A stretch of DNA of 64,000 nucleotides from Chromobacterium alkanivorans (GTDB lineage: Bacteria; Pseudomonadota; Gammaproteobacteria; Burkholderiales; Chromobacteriaceae): contig NZ_JAFHKL010000001.1 of assembly GCF_016937655.1 (NCBI RefSeq), forward strand, positions 434,001 through 498,000, given 5' to 3'. A program made the position numbers and the translations under genes. Under the pieces are notes generated by a model. That model ran no database searches. It was not told the origin of the DNA and worked only from the letters and a program-made list of their open reading frames with translations. Below, piece by piece: positions 17,098-25,670 of the stretch (its first letter is position 1; each line of letters starts with the position of its first letter).

Positions 17098-18323
17098 CAT
17101 TTCACCGCCACAGTGGGCGTCAGCCGCCGCGTCGCCCGCCAGAACAGCAGCGCCAGCAGGCTGACGGCGGCGCCCAGCCCGCACACGGCTTGCCAGCCGG
17201 CATGGGCGTAGGCCGTGGTGGCGCCGATGGCGCCCAGCCCGCTGCCCAGCGCGTAGAACAGCATGTAAAGGCCGACCAGCCGGCCATGGGCTTCGGGGCA
17301 GGCGCGGAAAATCAGGCTCTGGTTGGTGACGTGCAGCGCCTGGCCGCCCAGATCCAGCAGCAGGATGCCGACCAGCAGTGCGGCAAGCGATTGCTGCATC
17401 AGCGACAGCGGCCACCAGGCCAGCAGCAGCAGCGCTAGCGCCGCCGCGCTGGTGCGTTGACCCTGCCCGCGGTCGGCCCACTGACCGGCGCGCGCGGCGG
17501 CCAGCGCGCCAAGCGCGCCCACCAGGCCAAGGGCGCCGATGGCGGTGTGGGAATAGTTGTGGGGCGGCGCGCTCAAGGGCAGCGCCAGCGCGCTCCAGAA
17601 GATGTTGAAGGCCGCGAACATCAGCAGCGCCAGCATGCCGCGCACTTGCAGCGCCTTCTCGCGCCGCAGCAGGGTCAGCATGGAGGCGAGCAGCGCCGGG
17701 TAGCGCATCGCGTTCGCGGCGGGGGCGAGCGCGGGCAGCCGCCGCCACAGCGGCAGCGCGATCGCCAGCATCAGCGCCGCGGCGCTTAAATAGACGCCGC
17801 GCCAGCCGGCCAGGTCGCTGACGGCGCCGGCGAACACCCGCGCCAGCAGCAAGCCGATGAAGACGCCGCTTTGCGCCGCGCCGACGACGCGCCCTTGCTC
17901 ATGGGGCGCGGCGGCGCTGGCCGCGTAGGCGATCAGCCCCTGGGTCATCGCCGTGCCCAGCAGGCCCACCGCCAGCACGCCAGCCAGCAGCGCGGGCGCG
18001 GTGCGCGCCATGGCCACCGCCGTCAGCGCGGCCGCCAGCGCCAGCAGTTGCGCCGCCATCAGGCGGCGGCGCTCCAGCAGGTCGCCCAGCGGCACCAGCA
18101 GCAGCAAGGCCAACGCGCAGCCTATCTGGGTGGCGGTGACTACGCCGCCCACCGCAGCCTGGCTGATGGCGAAATCCCGGGCCAGCGCGTCCAGCAAGGG
18201 TTGGGCGTAATAGACGTTGGCCACGCTCAAGCCGCTGGCGGCGGCGAACAGCCATACCAGGCTGGCGGGCGTGTTCGCTTGCTTGTGTTTCAAGAGTGGT
18301 GATGGGGCGTGCCTGGCGTTCAT
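17097..18323 (-). CDS. MFS transporter, probable drug or metabolite exporter
   Basis: The product is 408 aa from the ATG at 18323 (MNARHAPSPLLKHKQ); the open frame upstream overlaps the divergent regulator and is rejected. Twelve hydrophobic segments are visible, with the DHA-type motif LVPLGDLLERRRLM between segments 2 and 3 and the early motif SVANVYYAQPLLDALARDF typical of the YnfM/EmrD-like exporters. It is divergent from an HxlR-type regulator, and the shared operator region suggests control by it. The substrate cannot be told from sequence. Confidence 0.85.
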   Translation of the reverse strand: MNARHAPSPLLKHKQANTPASLVWLFAAASGLSVANVYYAQPLLDALARDFAISQAAVGGVVTATQIGCALALLLLVPLGDLLERRRLMAAQLLALAAALTAVAMARTAPALLAGVLAVGLLGTAMTQGLIAYAASAAAPHEQGRVVGAAQSGVFIGLLLARVFAGAVSDLAGWRGVYLSAAALMLAIALPLWRRLPALAPAANAMRYPALLASMLTLLRREKALQVRGMLALLMFAAFNIFWSALALPLSAPPHNYSHTAIGALGLVGALGALAAARAGQWADRGQGQRTSAAALALLLLAWWPLSLMQQSLAALLVGILLLDLGGQALHVTNQSLIFRACPEAHGRLVGLYMLFYALGSGLGAIGATTAYAHAGWQAVCGLGAAVSLLALLFWRATRRLTPTVAVK

Positions 18324-18344
18324 GATCCCGAGTCCGTTCAATCT

Positions 18345-18404
18345 AGTTGCAAAATGAAACCGATTGAATGCTAGGGCAAGCAGTTTTAAAATGCAACTGA
18401 TTGA
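18345..18404. promoter_or_regulatory. operator repeats in the MFS/HxlR divergent region
   Basis: AAAATGAAACCGATTGA (18351-18367) and AAAATGCAACTGATTGA (18388-18404) match at 15 of 17 positions with a 37-base period. AGTTGCA (18345-18351) and TGCAACT (18392-18398) also form an inverted pair. The spacing suggests paired dimer binding sites for the HxlR-type regulator, overlapping both promoters. Confidence 0.65.
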
Positions 18405-18434
18405 TCCCGCCGCCGCATAACCCAAGGAGAGCCC

Positions 18435-18881
18435 ATGACGCGCCATAACACAATGAATCAGGAGCCATGTCCGGTGGCGCGCAGCGTCGACGTGATCGGG
18501 GATCGCTGGTCCTTGTTGATCGTGCGCGACGCCTTCGACGGCGTGCGCCGCTTCGGCGATTTCCAGCGCGGTCTGGGCATGGCCCGCAACATCCTGTCCG
18601 ATCGGCTGCGCAAGCTGGTGGACGCCGAGGTGCTCGCCACCCAGGCGGCCTCGGATGGCTCCGCTTACCAGGAGTATGTGTTGACGGCCAAGGGGGAAAG
18701 CCTGTTCGCGGTGGTGCTGGCCTTGCGCCAGTGGGGCGAAGGGCATTTGTTTGAGGCGGGCGAAGGCCATTCGCTGTTGATAGACAAGCGGACCGGCCAG
18801 CGCGTGCCCTTGATGTCGCCCAGGGACGCGGACGGTGTCGAACTGGCGCCCGAGGCCACCGAGGTGCGCAAGCTGGCCTGA
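18435..18881 (+). CDS. HxlR-family transcriptional regulator
   Basis: The product is 148 aa. It has the HxlR winged helix: CPVARSVDVIGDRWSLLIVRDAF, then FGDFQRGLGMARNILSDRLRKLVDAEVL and a wing ending in YVLTAKGESL. The conserved N-terminal cysteine (Cys-12) is present and in this family can act in redox or electrophile sensing. It is divergent from the MFS exporter and probably represses it and itself through the repeats between them. The ATG at 18435 follows AAGGAGAGCCC. Confidence 0.85.
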   Translation: MTRHNTMNQEPCPVARSVDVIGDRWSLLIVRDAFDGVRRFGDFQRGLGMARNILSDRLRKLVDAEVLATQAASDGSAYQEYVLTAKGESLFAVVLALRQWGEGHLFEAGEGHSLLIDKRTGQRVPLMSPRDADGVELAPEATEVRKLA

Positions 18882-19424
18882 GCCGATCGGCCGAGACAAA
18901 GACGGAGCCGCGGTGCAGCCATGCGCTGAGCTGGCGGTTGTCCCTTCCCGCATTCTTCAGGGCTGCGGCCCATTACCCTTCCCGCGTTCTTCCCGGTCCG
19001 CCTTGTCCTTGTCTGCCATTTGAACAGCCCCTCCGGCGGGTGGAAGTAGATTGTTCATATGAAGACTTTTTCATTTGCAGGTACACCCATTCCGATACCA
19101 AGCGTTACTTGAGTGGGTGTCTGGATGTTGTATTTTGTCCTCAACAAGCCGCAAATTCGCCCTGGCGCTGAAATACCAAGTCATTAATTTTCCATGACGG
19201 CATGACGTAAGCTTAGATAAGAGCGGCGTGGGCGGCGGGCGGCGGAGACGGTATAGACAAATTGCTCTATTTATATAACATGAAGCGCTCAGCCCCTCCG
19301 GGGGCGATGCCGGATCAGAGGGCGAAAAGCCCCGAACGCTTTAACTTGTGAAATGCATATGCCCGGCTGCGTCGGCTCGGGATTTTCACCGTTGGCTGTT
19401 GATGAAGTCTATGAGGAGAAGCAA
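18882..19424. other. intergenic region, no supported gene
   Basis: About 540 bases between the HxlR gene and the ABC importer. Short open frames here have no family features. The last 200 bases become AT-rich (TATTTATATAACATG at about 19267-19281) and probably hold the importer promoter. GCCCC-GGGGC arms (19292-19304) make only a weak hairpin. Confidence 0.5.
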
Positions 19425-20204
19425 ATGAAGAAAGCATTGGCTGTGATGGCCTTGGGTCTGATGACCGCGTCGATCGGGGCATGGGCCAAGGACTGGAAGG
19501 AAGTCCGTTTCGGCGTGGACGCCAGTTACGCGCCGTTTGAATCCAAGGCGCCCAATGGCCAGCTGGTGGGCTTCGACATCGATCTGGGCAATGAAATCTG
19601 TAAGCGCCTGAAAGCCAAGTGCGTGTGGGTGGAAAACGATTTCGACGGCATGATCCCGGCCTTGAAAGCCAAGAAATTCGACGGCGTGCTGTCCTCGATG
19701 TCGATGACGGAAGCCCGGATGAAGGAAATCAGCTTTTCCTCCAAATTGTTCAACACTCCGACGCGCATGGTGGCCAAGAGCGGTTCCGGCTTGATGCCCA
19801 CCCCGGCTTCGCTGAAGGGCAAGCGCGTGGGCGTGGAGCAGGGCACCATCCAGGAAGCTTACGCCAAGAAACACTGGGCGCCGGCCGGCGTGGAAGTGGT
19901 GCCTTACCAGAACCAGACCCAAGTGCTGTCCGACCTGACGGCGGGCCGCCTGGACGCCTCGCTGCAAGACGCGGTGCAGGCTGACGAAGGCTTCCTGAAG
20001 AAGCCGGAAGGCAAGGGCTTCGCTTTTGCCGGCAAAGAACTGGTGGACCCGAAAACCCTGGGCGAAGGCGCCGCCATCGGCTTGCGCAAGGAAGACAAGG
20101 AACTGAAGGCCGATATCGACAAAGCCATCGCCGGCATGCTCAAAGACGGCACTTACCAGAAGATTGAGAAGAAATACTTCAACTTCGACGTTTACGGCAA
20201 GTAA
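19425..20204 (+). CDS. polar/basic amino acid ABC transporter, binding protein
   Basis: The product is 259 aa from the ATG at 19425, which has GAGGAGAA just upstream; a longer frame exists but lacks a leader. A Sec signal peptide (MKKALAVMALGLMTASIGAWAK) is cleaved near residue 22. The body is an SBP family 3 protein: VRFGVDASYAPFESKAPNGQLVGFDIDLGNEICKRL is only partly quoted as FDIDLGNEIC, and the ligand-binding arginine region TPTRMVAKSG follows. It resembles ArgT/HisJ/AotJ, which bind lysine, arginine, ornithine or histidine in the periplasm. It heads a four-gene operon. Confidence 0.9.
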   Translation: MKKALAVMALGLMTASIGAWAKDWKEVRFGVDASYAPFESKAPNGQLVGFDIDLGNEICKRLKAKCVWVENDFDGMIPALKAKKFDGVLSSMSMTEARMKEISFSSKLFNTPTRMVAKSGSGLMPTPASLKGKRVGVEQGTIQEAYAKKHWAPAGVEVVPYQNQTQVLSDLTAGRLDASLQDAVQADEGFLKKPEGKGFAFAGKELVDPKTLGEGAAIGLRKEDKELKADIDKAIAGMLKDGTYQKIEKKYFNFDVYGK

Positions 20205-20213
20205 GCGGCAAGA

Positions 20214-20341
20214 ACCTGTTCAAGGCCGCAGCGCCGCTGCGCGGCGGACTTTGAACAGGTAGCCAAGCCGCCGACAAAACCGCTGCATTGGAACCCGCAG
20301 CGCCTCCGTGGCCGGAGCTGGCCATCCGTTTTGTCGGCGGC
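20214..20341 (+). promoter_or_regulatory. two large stem-loops between binding-protein and permease genes
   Basis: ACCTGTTCAA (20214-20223) pairs with TTGAACAGGT (20251-20260). GCCGCCGACAAAAC (20267-20280) pairs perfectly over 14 bp with GTTTTGTCGGCGGC (20328-20341). Placed between an abundant binding protein and its permease, they recall the REP stem-loops of hisJ-hisQ and malE-malF, where they stabilise upstream mRNA and lower downstream expression. Confidence 0.7.
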
Positions 20342-20403
20342 TCGTCTTTTGCGCAAGTCAGGACCGGCCCGGCGCTCGCCGCCGCTCCTGAAAGGGGAAG
20401 AGC

Positions 20404-21093
20404 ATGTTTTTGCATGGATTCGGTTCCATTATCTGGGAAGGCACGCTGGTGACGCTGGAGCTGGCGGTGCTGTCCTTGTTGCTGGCCTTTCTGATCGGCC
20501 TGGTAGGCGCCGGCGCCAAGCTGTCCAGCAATCCCTTGCTGAGCGGCGTGTCCACGCTGTACACCACCTTGATCCGCGGCGTGCCGGACCTGGTGCTGAT
20601 GCTGCTGATTTTTTACAGCCTGCAGATAGGCATCAACCATCTGACCGAATGGCAGGGCATGGAGCGGATTGACCTCAATCCCTTCGTATCCGGCGTGGTG
20701 ACCCTGGGCTTCATCTACGGCGCCTATTTCACCGAAACGCTGCGCGGCGCCTTCATCTCGGTGCCCAAGGGCCAGCTGGAAGCCGGCACCGCCTACGGCA
20801 TGAGCCACTGGCAGGTGTTTTCCCGCATCCAGTTTCCGCAGATGATGCGCTTCGCCTTGCCCGGCATTTCCAATAACTGGCAGGTGATGCTGAAAGCCAC
20901 CGCCCTGGTGTCCATCATCGGCCTGACCGACGTGGTCAAGGTGTCGATCGACGCCGGCAAGAGCACTTACAAAGTGTTCTTCTTCACCCTGGTGGCCGGG
21001 GCGATCTACCTGTTGCTCACCACAGTGTCCAACTTCGCGTTGATGTGGCTGGAGCGCCGTTACTCCATGGGCGTGCGGGAGGCCGAGCTATGA
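20404..21093 (+). CDS. polar amino acid ABC transporter permease (HisQ-like)
   Basis: The product is 229 aa with about five membrane segments and the coupling-helix EAA motif (LEAGTAYGMSHWQVFSRIQFPQ region) that docks on the ATPase. The N-terminal region ends in LIRGVPDLVLMLLIFY, typical of the HisQ/ArtQ/AotQ subfamily. It pairs with the next permease as a heterodimer. A GAAAGGGGAAG ribosome site precedes the ATG. The stop overlaps the next start (ATGA). Confidence 0.9.
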   Translation: MFLHGFGSIIWEGTLVTLELAVLSLLLAFLIGLVGAGAKLSSNPLLSGVSTLYTTLIRGVPDLVLMLLIFYSLQIGINHLTEWQGMERIDLNPFVSGVVTLGFIYGAYFTETLRGAFISVPKGQLEAGTAYGMSHWQVFSRIQFPQMMRFALPGISNNWQVMLKATALVSIIGLTDVVKVSIDAGKSTYKVFFFTLVAGAIYLLLTTVSNFALMWLERRYSMGVREAEL

Positions 21094-21803
21094 TAGACAT
21101 CATTCAACAATACTGGCGCCCCTTCCTGTGGTCGGACGGCTACCATCTGTCCGGCCTCGCCGTCACCATGTGGCTGCTGGTGCTGTCCATCGCCTTCGGC
21201 TTCGTCGTCTCCATCCCGCTGGCGGTGGCGCGGGTGTCCAAGGTCAAATGGCTGGCGCGCTGCGTCTGGTTCTACACCTATGTGTTCCGCGGCACGCCGC
21301 TTTACGTGCAGCTGCTGTTCTTCTACACCGGCATGTACAGCCTGGACGCGGTGCGCGAGGTGGGCTTCCTCAACCACTTCTTCCGCGAGGGCTACAACTG
21401 CACCATCCTGGCGTTCGCGCTCAACACCTGCGCTTACACCACCGAGATCTTCGCCGGCGCCATCAAGGCCACCCCTTACGGCGAGATCGAGGCCGGACGG
21501 GCCTACGGCATGAGCAAGTTCACCCTCTACCGTCGGGTGATCATTCCGTCCGCGCTGCGCCGCGCGTTGCCGGCGTACAGCAATGAAGTGATCCTGATGC
21601 TGCACGCCACCACCGTGGCCTTCACCGCCACCGTGCCGGACGTGCTGAAAGTGGCGCGCGACGTCAACGCCGCCACCTACGACTCCTTCAACGCCTTTGG
21701 CCTGGCCGCCCTGATCTATCTGGGCGTCACCTTCATCCTGGTGGGCCTGTTCCGCAAGGCCGAGACCCGATGGCTGGCCTATCTGCAGCCGGCGAAAACC
21801 TGA
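21090..21803 (+). CDS. polar amino acid ABC transporter permease (HisM-like)
   Basis: The product is 237 aa from the ATG at 21090, which overlaps the previous stop; an upstream frame inside the first permease gene is rejected. It is a second His/Glu/Gln/Arg-type permease with YVFRGTPLYVQLLFFYTG and the EAA loop EAGRAYGMSKFTLYRRVIIPS. It forms the membrane channel with the preceding gene product. Confidence 0.9.
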   Translation: MIDIIQQYWRPFLWSDGYHLSGLAVTMWLLVLSIAFGFVVSIPLAVARVSKVKWLARCVWFYTYVFRGTPLYVQLLFFYTGMYSLDAVREVGFLNHFFREGYNCTILAFALNTCAYTTEIFAGAIKATPYGEIEAGRAYGMSKFTLYRRVIIPSALRRALPAYSNEVILMLHATTVAFTATVPDVLKVARDVNAATYDSFNAFGLAALIYLGVTFILVGLFRKAETRWLAYLQPAKT

Positions 21804-21818
21804 GAAACGGACTAGAAG

Positions 21819-22586
21819 ATGGACAAGCTGACTATCCAGAACATCCACAAGAGCTACGGCAGCCACGAGGTGCTCAAGGGCGTCTCGCTGACGGCCAAGG
21901 CCGGCGACGTGATCAGCATCATCGGCTCATCCGGCTCCGGCAAAAGCACCTTTCTGCGCTGCATCAACTTCCTGGAGAAACCGAACCAGGGCAGCATCAG
22001 CCTCAATGGCGAGCCCATCCGGCTGGCCACCACCAAGAACGGCGAGCTGACGCCGGCGGACCAGAAGCAGCTGCAGGGCATGCGCACCAAGCTGGCCATG
22101 GTGTTCCAGCACTTCAATCTGTGGGCGCACATGACGGTGCTGGAAAACGTCATCGAGGCGCCGGTGCACGTGCTGGGGATTTCCAAGGAGGAAGCCACCC
22201 AGCGCGCGATCAAATACCTGCGCAAAGTGGGCCTGGACGAACGCGCCCAGGACAAATACCCGGCGCATTTGTCCGGCGGCCAGCAACAGCGGGTGGCGAT
22301 TGCGCGCGCGCTGGCGATGGAGCCGGAGGTGATGCTGTTCGACGAGCCCACCTCGGCGCTGGACCCGGAGCTGGTGGGCGAGGTGCTGAAAGTGATGCAG
22401 GCGCTGGCGGAGGAAGGCCGCACCATGATCGTGGTCACCCACGAGATGGGCTTCGCCCGCAATGTGTCCAATCACGTGATGTTCCTGCACCAGGGGCGGG
22501 TGGAGGAGGAGGGCTGCCCGGACGAGGTGTTCGGCAACACCAAGAGCGAGCGCCTGAAGGCCTTCCTGTCGGGCAGCCTGAAGTGA
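21819..22586 (+). CDS. polar amino acid ABC transporter ATPase (HisP-like)
   Basis: The product is 255 aa. Walker [11 protein letters not shown] is near residues 36-45, the signature [15 protein letters not shown] near 150, Walker [14 protein letters not shown] near 170, and the H-loop VVTHEMGFA. The insertion [15 protein letters not shown] after the A-loop region is characteristic of HisP and relatives. It energises uptake by the two upstream permeases. The stop is three bases before a MITE copy. Confidence 0.93.
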   Translation: MDKLTIQNIHKSYGSHEVLKGVSLTAKAGDVISIIGSSGSGKSTFLRCINFLEKPNQGSISLNGEPIRLATTKNGELTPADQKQLQGMRTKLAMVFQHFNLWAHMTVLENVIEAPVHVLGISKEEATQRAIKYLRKVGLDERAQDKYPAHLSGGQQQRVAIARALAMEPEVMLFDEPTSALDPELVGEVLKVMQALAEEGRTMIVVTHEMGFARNVSNHVMFLHQGRVEEEGCPDEVFGNTKSERLKAFLSGSLK

Positions 22587-22588
22587 TC

Positions 22589-22737
22589 TTAGAACGTGTT
22601 TACGATCTTGCGAGCTAAAGCGAGGCAAGGCGGAAACGGCTGAGAAAGCGGAATGTACAGAGGGTACATGAGCATTTCGAAACCGTACTCACCGTGTCAC
22701 GTGTCACGACGCGCAGCAGATCGTAAACCGGTTCTTA
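22589..22737. repeat. MITE-like repeat, copy 3
   Basis: TTA-GAACGTGTTTACGATC begins the element and GATCGTAAACCGGTTC-TTA ends it, in inverted orientation relative to copy 1. The mid-element hairpin is ATGTAC-AGAGG-GTACAT. It sits between the importer ATPase stop codon and a terminator hairpin. Confidence 0.85.
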
Positions 22738-22764
22738 GTTTTACCCTGCTCAAGGGGGATACAG

Positions 22765-22800
22765 CCCGCCGGCGCAATATGACCGGCGGGTTCGTTGTTT
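22765..22800 (+). terminator. terminator of the amino acid importer operon
   Basis: CCCGCCGG (22765-22772) faces CCGGCGGG (22783-22790) with a 10-nt loop, followed by TTCGTTGTTTT. The U-tract is imperfect, so efficiency is uncertain. Confidence 0.6.
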
Positions 22801-22856
22801 TCAGGCTTGTGGATAAATCAGGAAAACCGAAAAAACTGTGGATAAGCCGGGAACGG

Positions 22857-23093
22857 CTATTTGGGATGGTCGGCGCGGAACAGCGTCCATTCCTCCACCG
22901 TGCGGCCGTCCGGCAGCTGGCACAGCGCGTACTCGTTGCCCTGGGCGTCTTTTTGCGGCAATAGCTTGCCGCCCTTGTCCACGCAATAGACCGAGGCCGG
23001 ATTGGCCATGCCCACCACCGGGCGCTCAGGCGGCTTGGTCTGGCTGCAGGCGCTCAGGCCCAGCAGCGCGGCGGCGCAAATCAAGATTCTCAT
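22857..23093 (-). CDS. DUF333 small lipoprotein
   Basis: The product is 78 aa. MRILICAAALLGLSACSQ is a lipoprotein signal with the lipid-modified Cys at residue 16. The mature part is one DUF333 unit: GMANPASVYCVDKGGKL, then a GNEYALCQLPDGRTVEEW block with a second cysteine, as in YoaF and related putative hemolysin-like lipoproteins. Function is unknown; an envelope location is inferred. It follows the hydrolase gene by 18 bases and is probably co-transcribed with it. Confidence 0.8.
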   Translation of the reverse strand: MRILICAAALLGLSACSQTKPPERPVVGMANPASVYCVDKGGKLLPQKDAQGNEYALCQLPDGRTVEEWTLFRADHPK

Positions 23094-23111
23094 GCGGTTT
23101 TCCTTTCAGTG

Positions 23112-24239
23112 TCAGGCCGACAACAGCTTGCCGGATTTGAAGGCCTCGCGGCTGGCCACCTTGGCCAGCGACAGGCCGGCGGTGGTGTAGGTGCGGGCGC
23201 TGGTGGCGTACAACATGCCCGGCCGGTTGGCGCGGATCTCGCTGCAGCGGTCGCTTATCGGGTCTATCACCTCGGCCAGCAGCTCGCCGCTGGCCACCTC
23301 GCTGCCCGGCTGGGCGTGGTAGACCACCACGCCGGCGTGCGGCGCGTACAGGTTTTCCGATCCGGCCAGCGGCGTGGCCGGGAACGGCAGCCCCGGCAGC
23401 GGCGGCGCGGCTTCGGCGATCACGCCGCGGTGGCGCAGGAAGTTGAGGATGCCTTCCGCGTCCCGGCGCGCGTAATCGTGATGGACGTCGATTTCGCCGC
23501 GCAGTTCCACCGTCACCGCCAGGCAGGCCATGTCGATCTGCGCGTCCAGGCCCTCCGCCGTCGCCAGATCGCGCAACTGCCACCACAGCTGGCCGCAGGC
23601 TTCGTCGAAGGGATGGTCGCCGGAGTCGGTGGCCAGCAAGGTGGCGCAAGCGCCCAGGTAGCGCGACAGCGGCTCGCACTGTTCCCACAGCGGGGTGCCG
23701 GTGTACAGGTGCAGGCCGGCGCGGCAGTCGCAATGCAGGTCCAGCACCACGTCGGCGTCGAAGGCCAGCTTCATCAGCGTGTGGCGCAGCGACTGCAGCT
23801 CGCTGTCGGCGCGCAGCGCGCCCAGTTGCTGGCGCGCCTCCGCGCGGATCAGCGCGGTATTGGCCTTGCCGTCGCGGCCCAGCTCCCCTTTCACCGCCTC
23901 GAAAATCGTTTCGGACAACACCGGGTAATGGCGGTTGAAGTTCTGGCCGCTTTGCAGATCGAAACGGCCCAGCATCTTCTCGCTCTGGTTCTGGTTCAGG
24001 CCGATGGGGTTGGCCACCGGCACCAGGATCACCTCGCCGCGCAGCAGGCCGGCGGCGTCCAGTCGCTGCAAGCCTTGCTTCAAATGCCAGGCGGCCAGCA
24101 TGCCGGGCAGTTCGTCGGCGTGCAGGCTGGCCTGGATATAGATTTTCTGGCCGCTTTGCGGCACGCCGAAATGGAAGCTGGTCAGATCGCGCTGGCTGCC
24201 CAGGCTGGGCGACAACAAGGGCTGGCGGTGGGTGTACAT
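23112..24239 (-). CDS. succinylglutamate desuccinylase/aspartoacylase-family hydrolase
   Basis: The product is 375 aa from the ATG at 24239, preceded by AAGGAG at good spacing. Zinc ligands are visible in SLHADELPGM (His and Glu near residues 38-41) and VVLDLHCD (His near 170), the M14-like pattern of AstE/AspA proteins. A biotin/lipoyl-like C-terminal stretch (YHAQPGSEVASGELLAEVIDP) is typical of the larger members of this family, whose substrates are mostly unknown. It should be a cytoplasmic zinc-dependent amidohydrolase. The divergent neighbour is the condensin operon. Confidence 0.8.
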   Translation of the reverse strand: MYTHRQPLLSPSLGSQRDLTSFHFGVPQSGQKIYIQASLHADELPGMLAAWHLKQGLQRLDAAGLLRGEVILVPVANPIGLNQNQSEKMLGRFDLQSGQNFNRHYPVLSETIFEAVKGELGRDGKANTALIRAEARQQLGALRADSELQSLRHTLMKLAFDADVVLDLHCDCRAGLHLYTGTPLWEQCEPLSRYLGACATLLATDSGDHPFDEACGQLWWQLRDLATAEGLDAQIDMACLAVTVELRGEIDVHHDYARRDAEGILNFLRHRGVIAEAAPPLPGLPFPATPLAGSENLYAPHAGVVVYHAQPGSEVASGELLAEVIDPISDRCSEIRANRPGMLYATSARTYTTAGLSLAKVASREAFKSGKLLSA

Positions 24240-24398
24240 GGATTCTCCTTGGCGGTGGGCGGCTCTGTGGTCAAATCTTATGCCAAACCGCCCCGGGCAA
24301 GATAGGGCCGCCGCGCGGACATGCGTTGACGAACGAGCATGCCCCCCGGACAATCATGGCTTTTGCCATTCCACGCCCGCGCGCGTGGTGGAGTGCCT

Positions 24399-25670
24399 TT
24401 GGATTCTCTCTCCGACTTCTTCCAGCCCGGCATCGAGCCCGCCTCCTTGCAGGCGGTGTCGCGCCTGACCGGCGCCTGGCCCTATCTCGCCGTCTTCGTC
24501 ACCCTGTTCCGCGGCGGCGACGAAGAAGTGCTGATGCGGCTGCTGGTGTTGCGGGAACTGGGCGGCCGCGCCGAAGCGCCGCTATGGACGCCGCAGGAAA
24601 TCGCCCAGCGTTTCGCCTATCTGAACGACACCAAGCTGGCCACCATTCTGGGCCGGCTGCGCGAAGGCGGCCTGCTGGTCTACGACAGCGACGGCGGCGT
24701 CTACCAGCTGTCCGAAGGCGCGCGCGTCGCGCTGGCGGCATTGGCCACCATGGTGGATTTCGCCGGCGACGATGTGGAGCTGGGCTATCTGACCAGCCAG
24801 GTGGCCGCCGGCCAGGCGGTGGGTCAGGTCTCGGACGAAGCGCTCAAACACCTGCTGGCGCGGCTGAACGAACTGTACGCGGAATTCGAGGAAGCGCTGG
24901 AATCGCAATCCGAATTCCGCATCCGCGCCGCCCAGCACCGCCTGGAGGCGGTGTGGCGCTGGGTGGCCAAATCCACCGAAGTGGTCAAGAGCCTGACCCA
25001 GGACGACACGCTGAGCCTGCTGGTGCTCAACCAGGCCCAGGCCATCGCGCTGGCGCAAAGCCGCATGCTGGCGCTGGCCGGCACCTTCGAACGCCGGCTG
25101 GCGCAATTGGCCGCGCAGCGCGTGCATCTGGGCGGCTCCGGCCTCACTTCCACCGACATCGCCGACTGGCTGCGCCGCATGGCGGCCGGCCAGCTGGCGC
25201 ACAAGCTGGACGCCTGCCTGTCCATCGCCCCCGAGCCCGCCTTCCTGTCCACGCCGGAGCTGGCCGACGTGGCCGAGTTCGAACTGCTGGCGCGCGAGCG
25301 CGCCAAGGCCGGCACCATGACGCTGCCGGGCGGCGAAGCCGCGCCGCTGGCCGACGCGCCGGAAATGGAGCGCTTGCTGGAGGCCGAGGCCATGTACGAC
25401 GTCTTGCTGGAGCTGGGCATGTCCGGCGCGGCCGACGCCCACATCAGCCAGGCGGTGCTGGCCGACAGCTACAACGAAACCGCCTACCGGCTGTCGCTGC
25501 TGTCCCTGATCGGCGACCCGGAAACCAGCAACGACCAAAGCATAGTCGCCGCGCTGGCCAAGCTGCCGTTCAGCCTGCAAGGCGGCGAGCGCGTGATCGA
25601 GCCTGACCACCCGGAAGTGGCGTCGCTGTCCGACGCGCGCCTGGTGGCCGCGGCGCAAAAAGGTTCTTAA
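24399..25670 (+). CDS. mksF: MksF-like kleisin subunit of bacterial condensin
   Basis: The product is about 423 aa if the TTG at 24399 (five bases after GGAG) is used; an ATG at 24339 gives 443 aa. The N-terminal third is a winged helix (WTPQEIAQRFAYLNDTKLAT ... GGVYQLSEGARVAL), and the rest is long helices with a charged coiled region, as in MukF/MksF kleisins. It should bridge the heads of the SMC encoded two genes downstream. The stop overlaps the next ATG (TAATG). Size and gene order match MksF of Pseudomonas from memory. Confidence 0.75.
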   Translation: MDSLSDFFQPGIEPASLQAVSRLTGAWPYLAVFVTLFRGGDEEVLMRLLVLRELGGRAEAPLWTPQEIAQRFAYLNDTKLATILGRLREGGLLVYDSDGGVYQLSEGARVALAALATMVDFAGDDVELGYLTSQVAAGQAVGQVSDEALKHLLARLNELYAEFEEALESQSEFRIRAAQHRLEAVWRWVAKSTEVVKSLTQDDTLSLLVLNQAQAIALAQSRMLALAGTFERRLAQLAAQRVHLGGSGLTSTDIADWLRRMAAGQLAHKLDACLSIAPEPAFLSTPELADVAEFELLARERAKAGTMTLPGGEAAPLADAPEMERLLEAEAMYDVLLELGMSGAADAHISQAVLADSYNETAYRLSLLSLIGDPETSNDQSIVAALAKLPFSLQGGERVIEPDHPEVASLSDARLVAAAQKGS

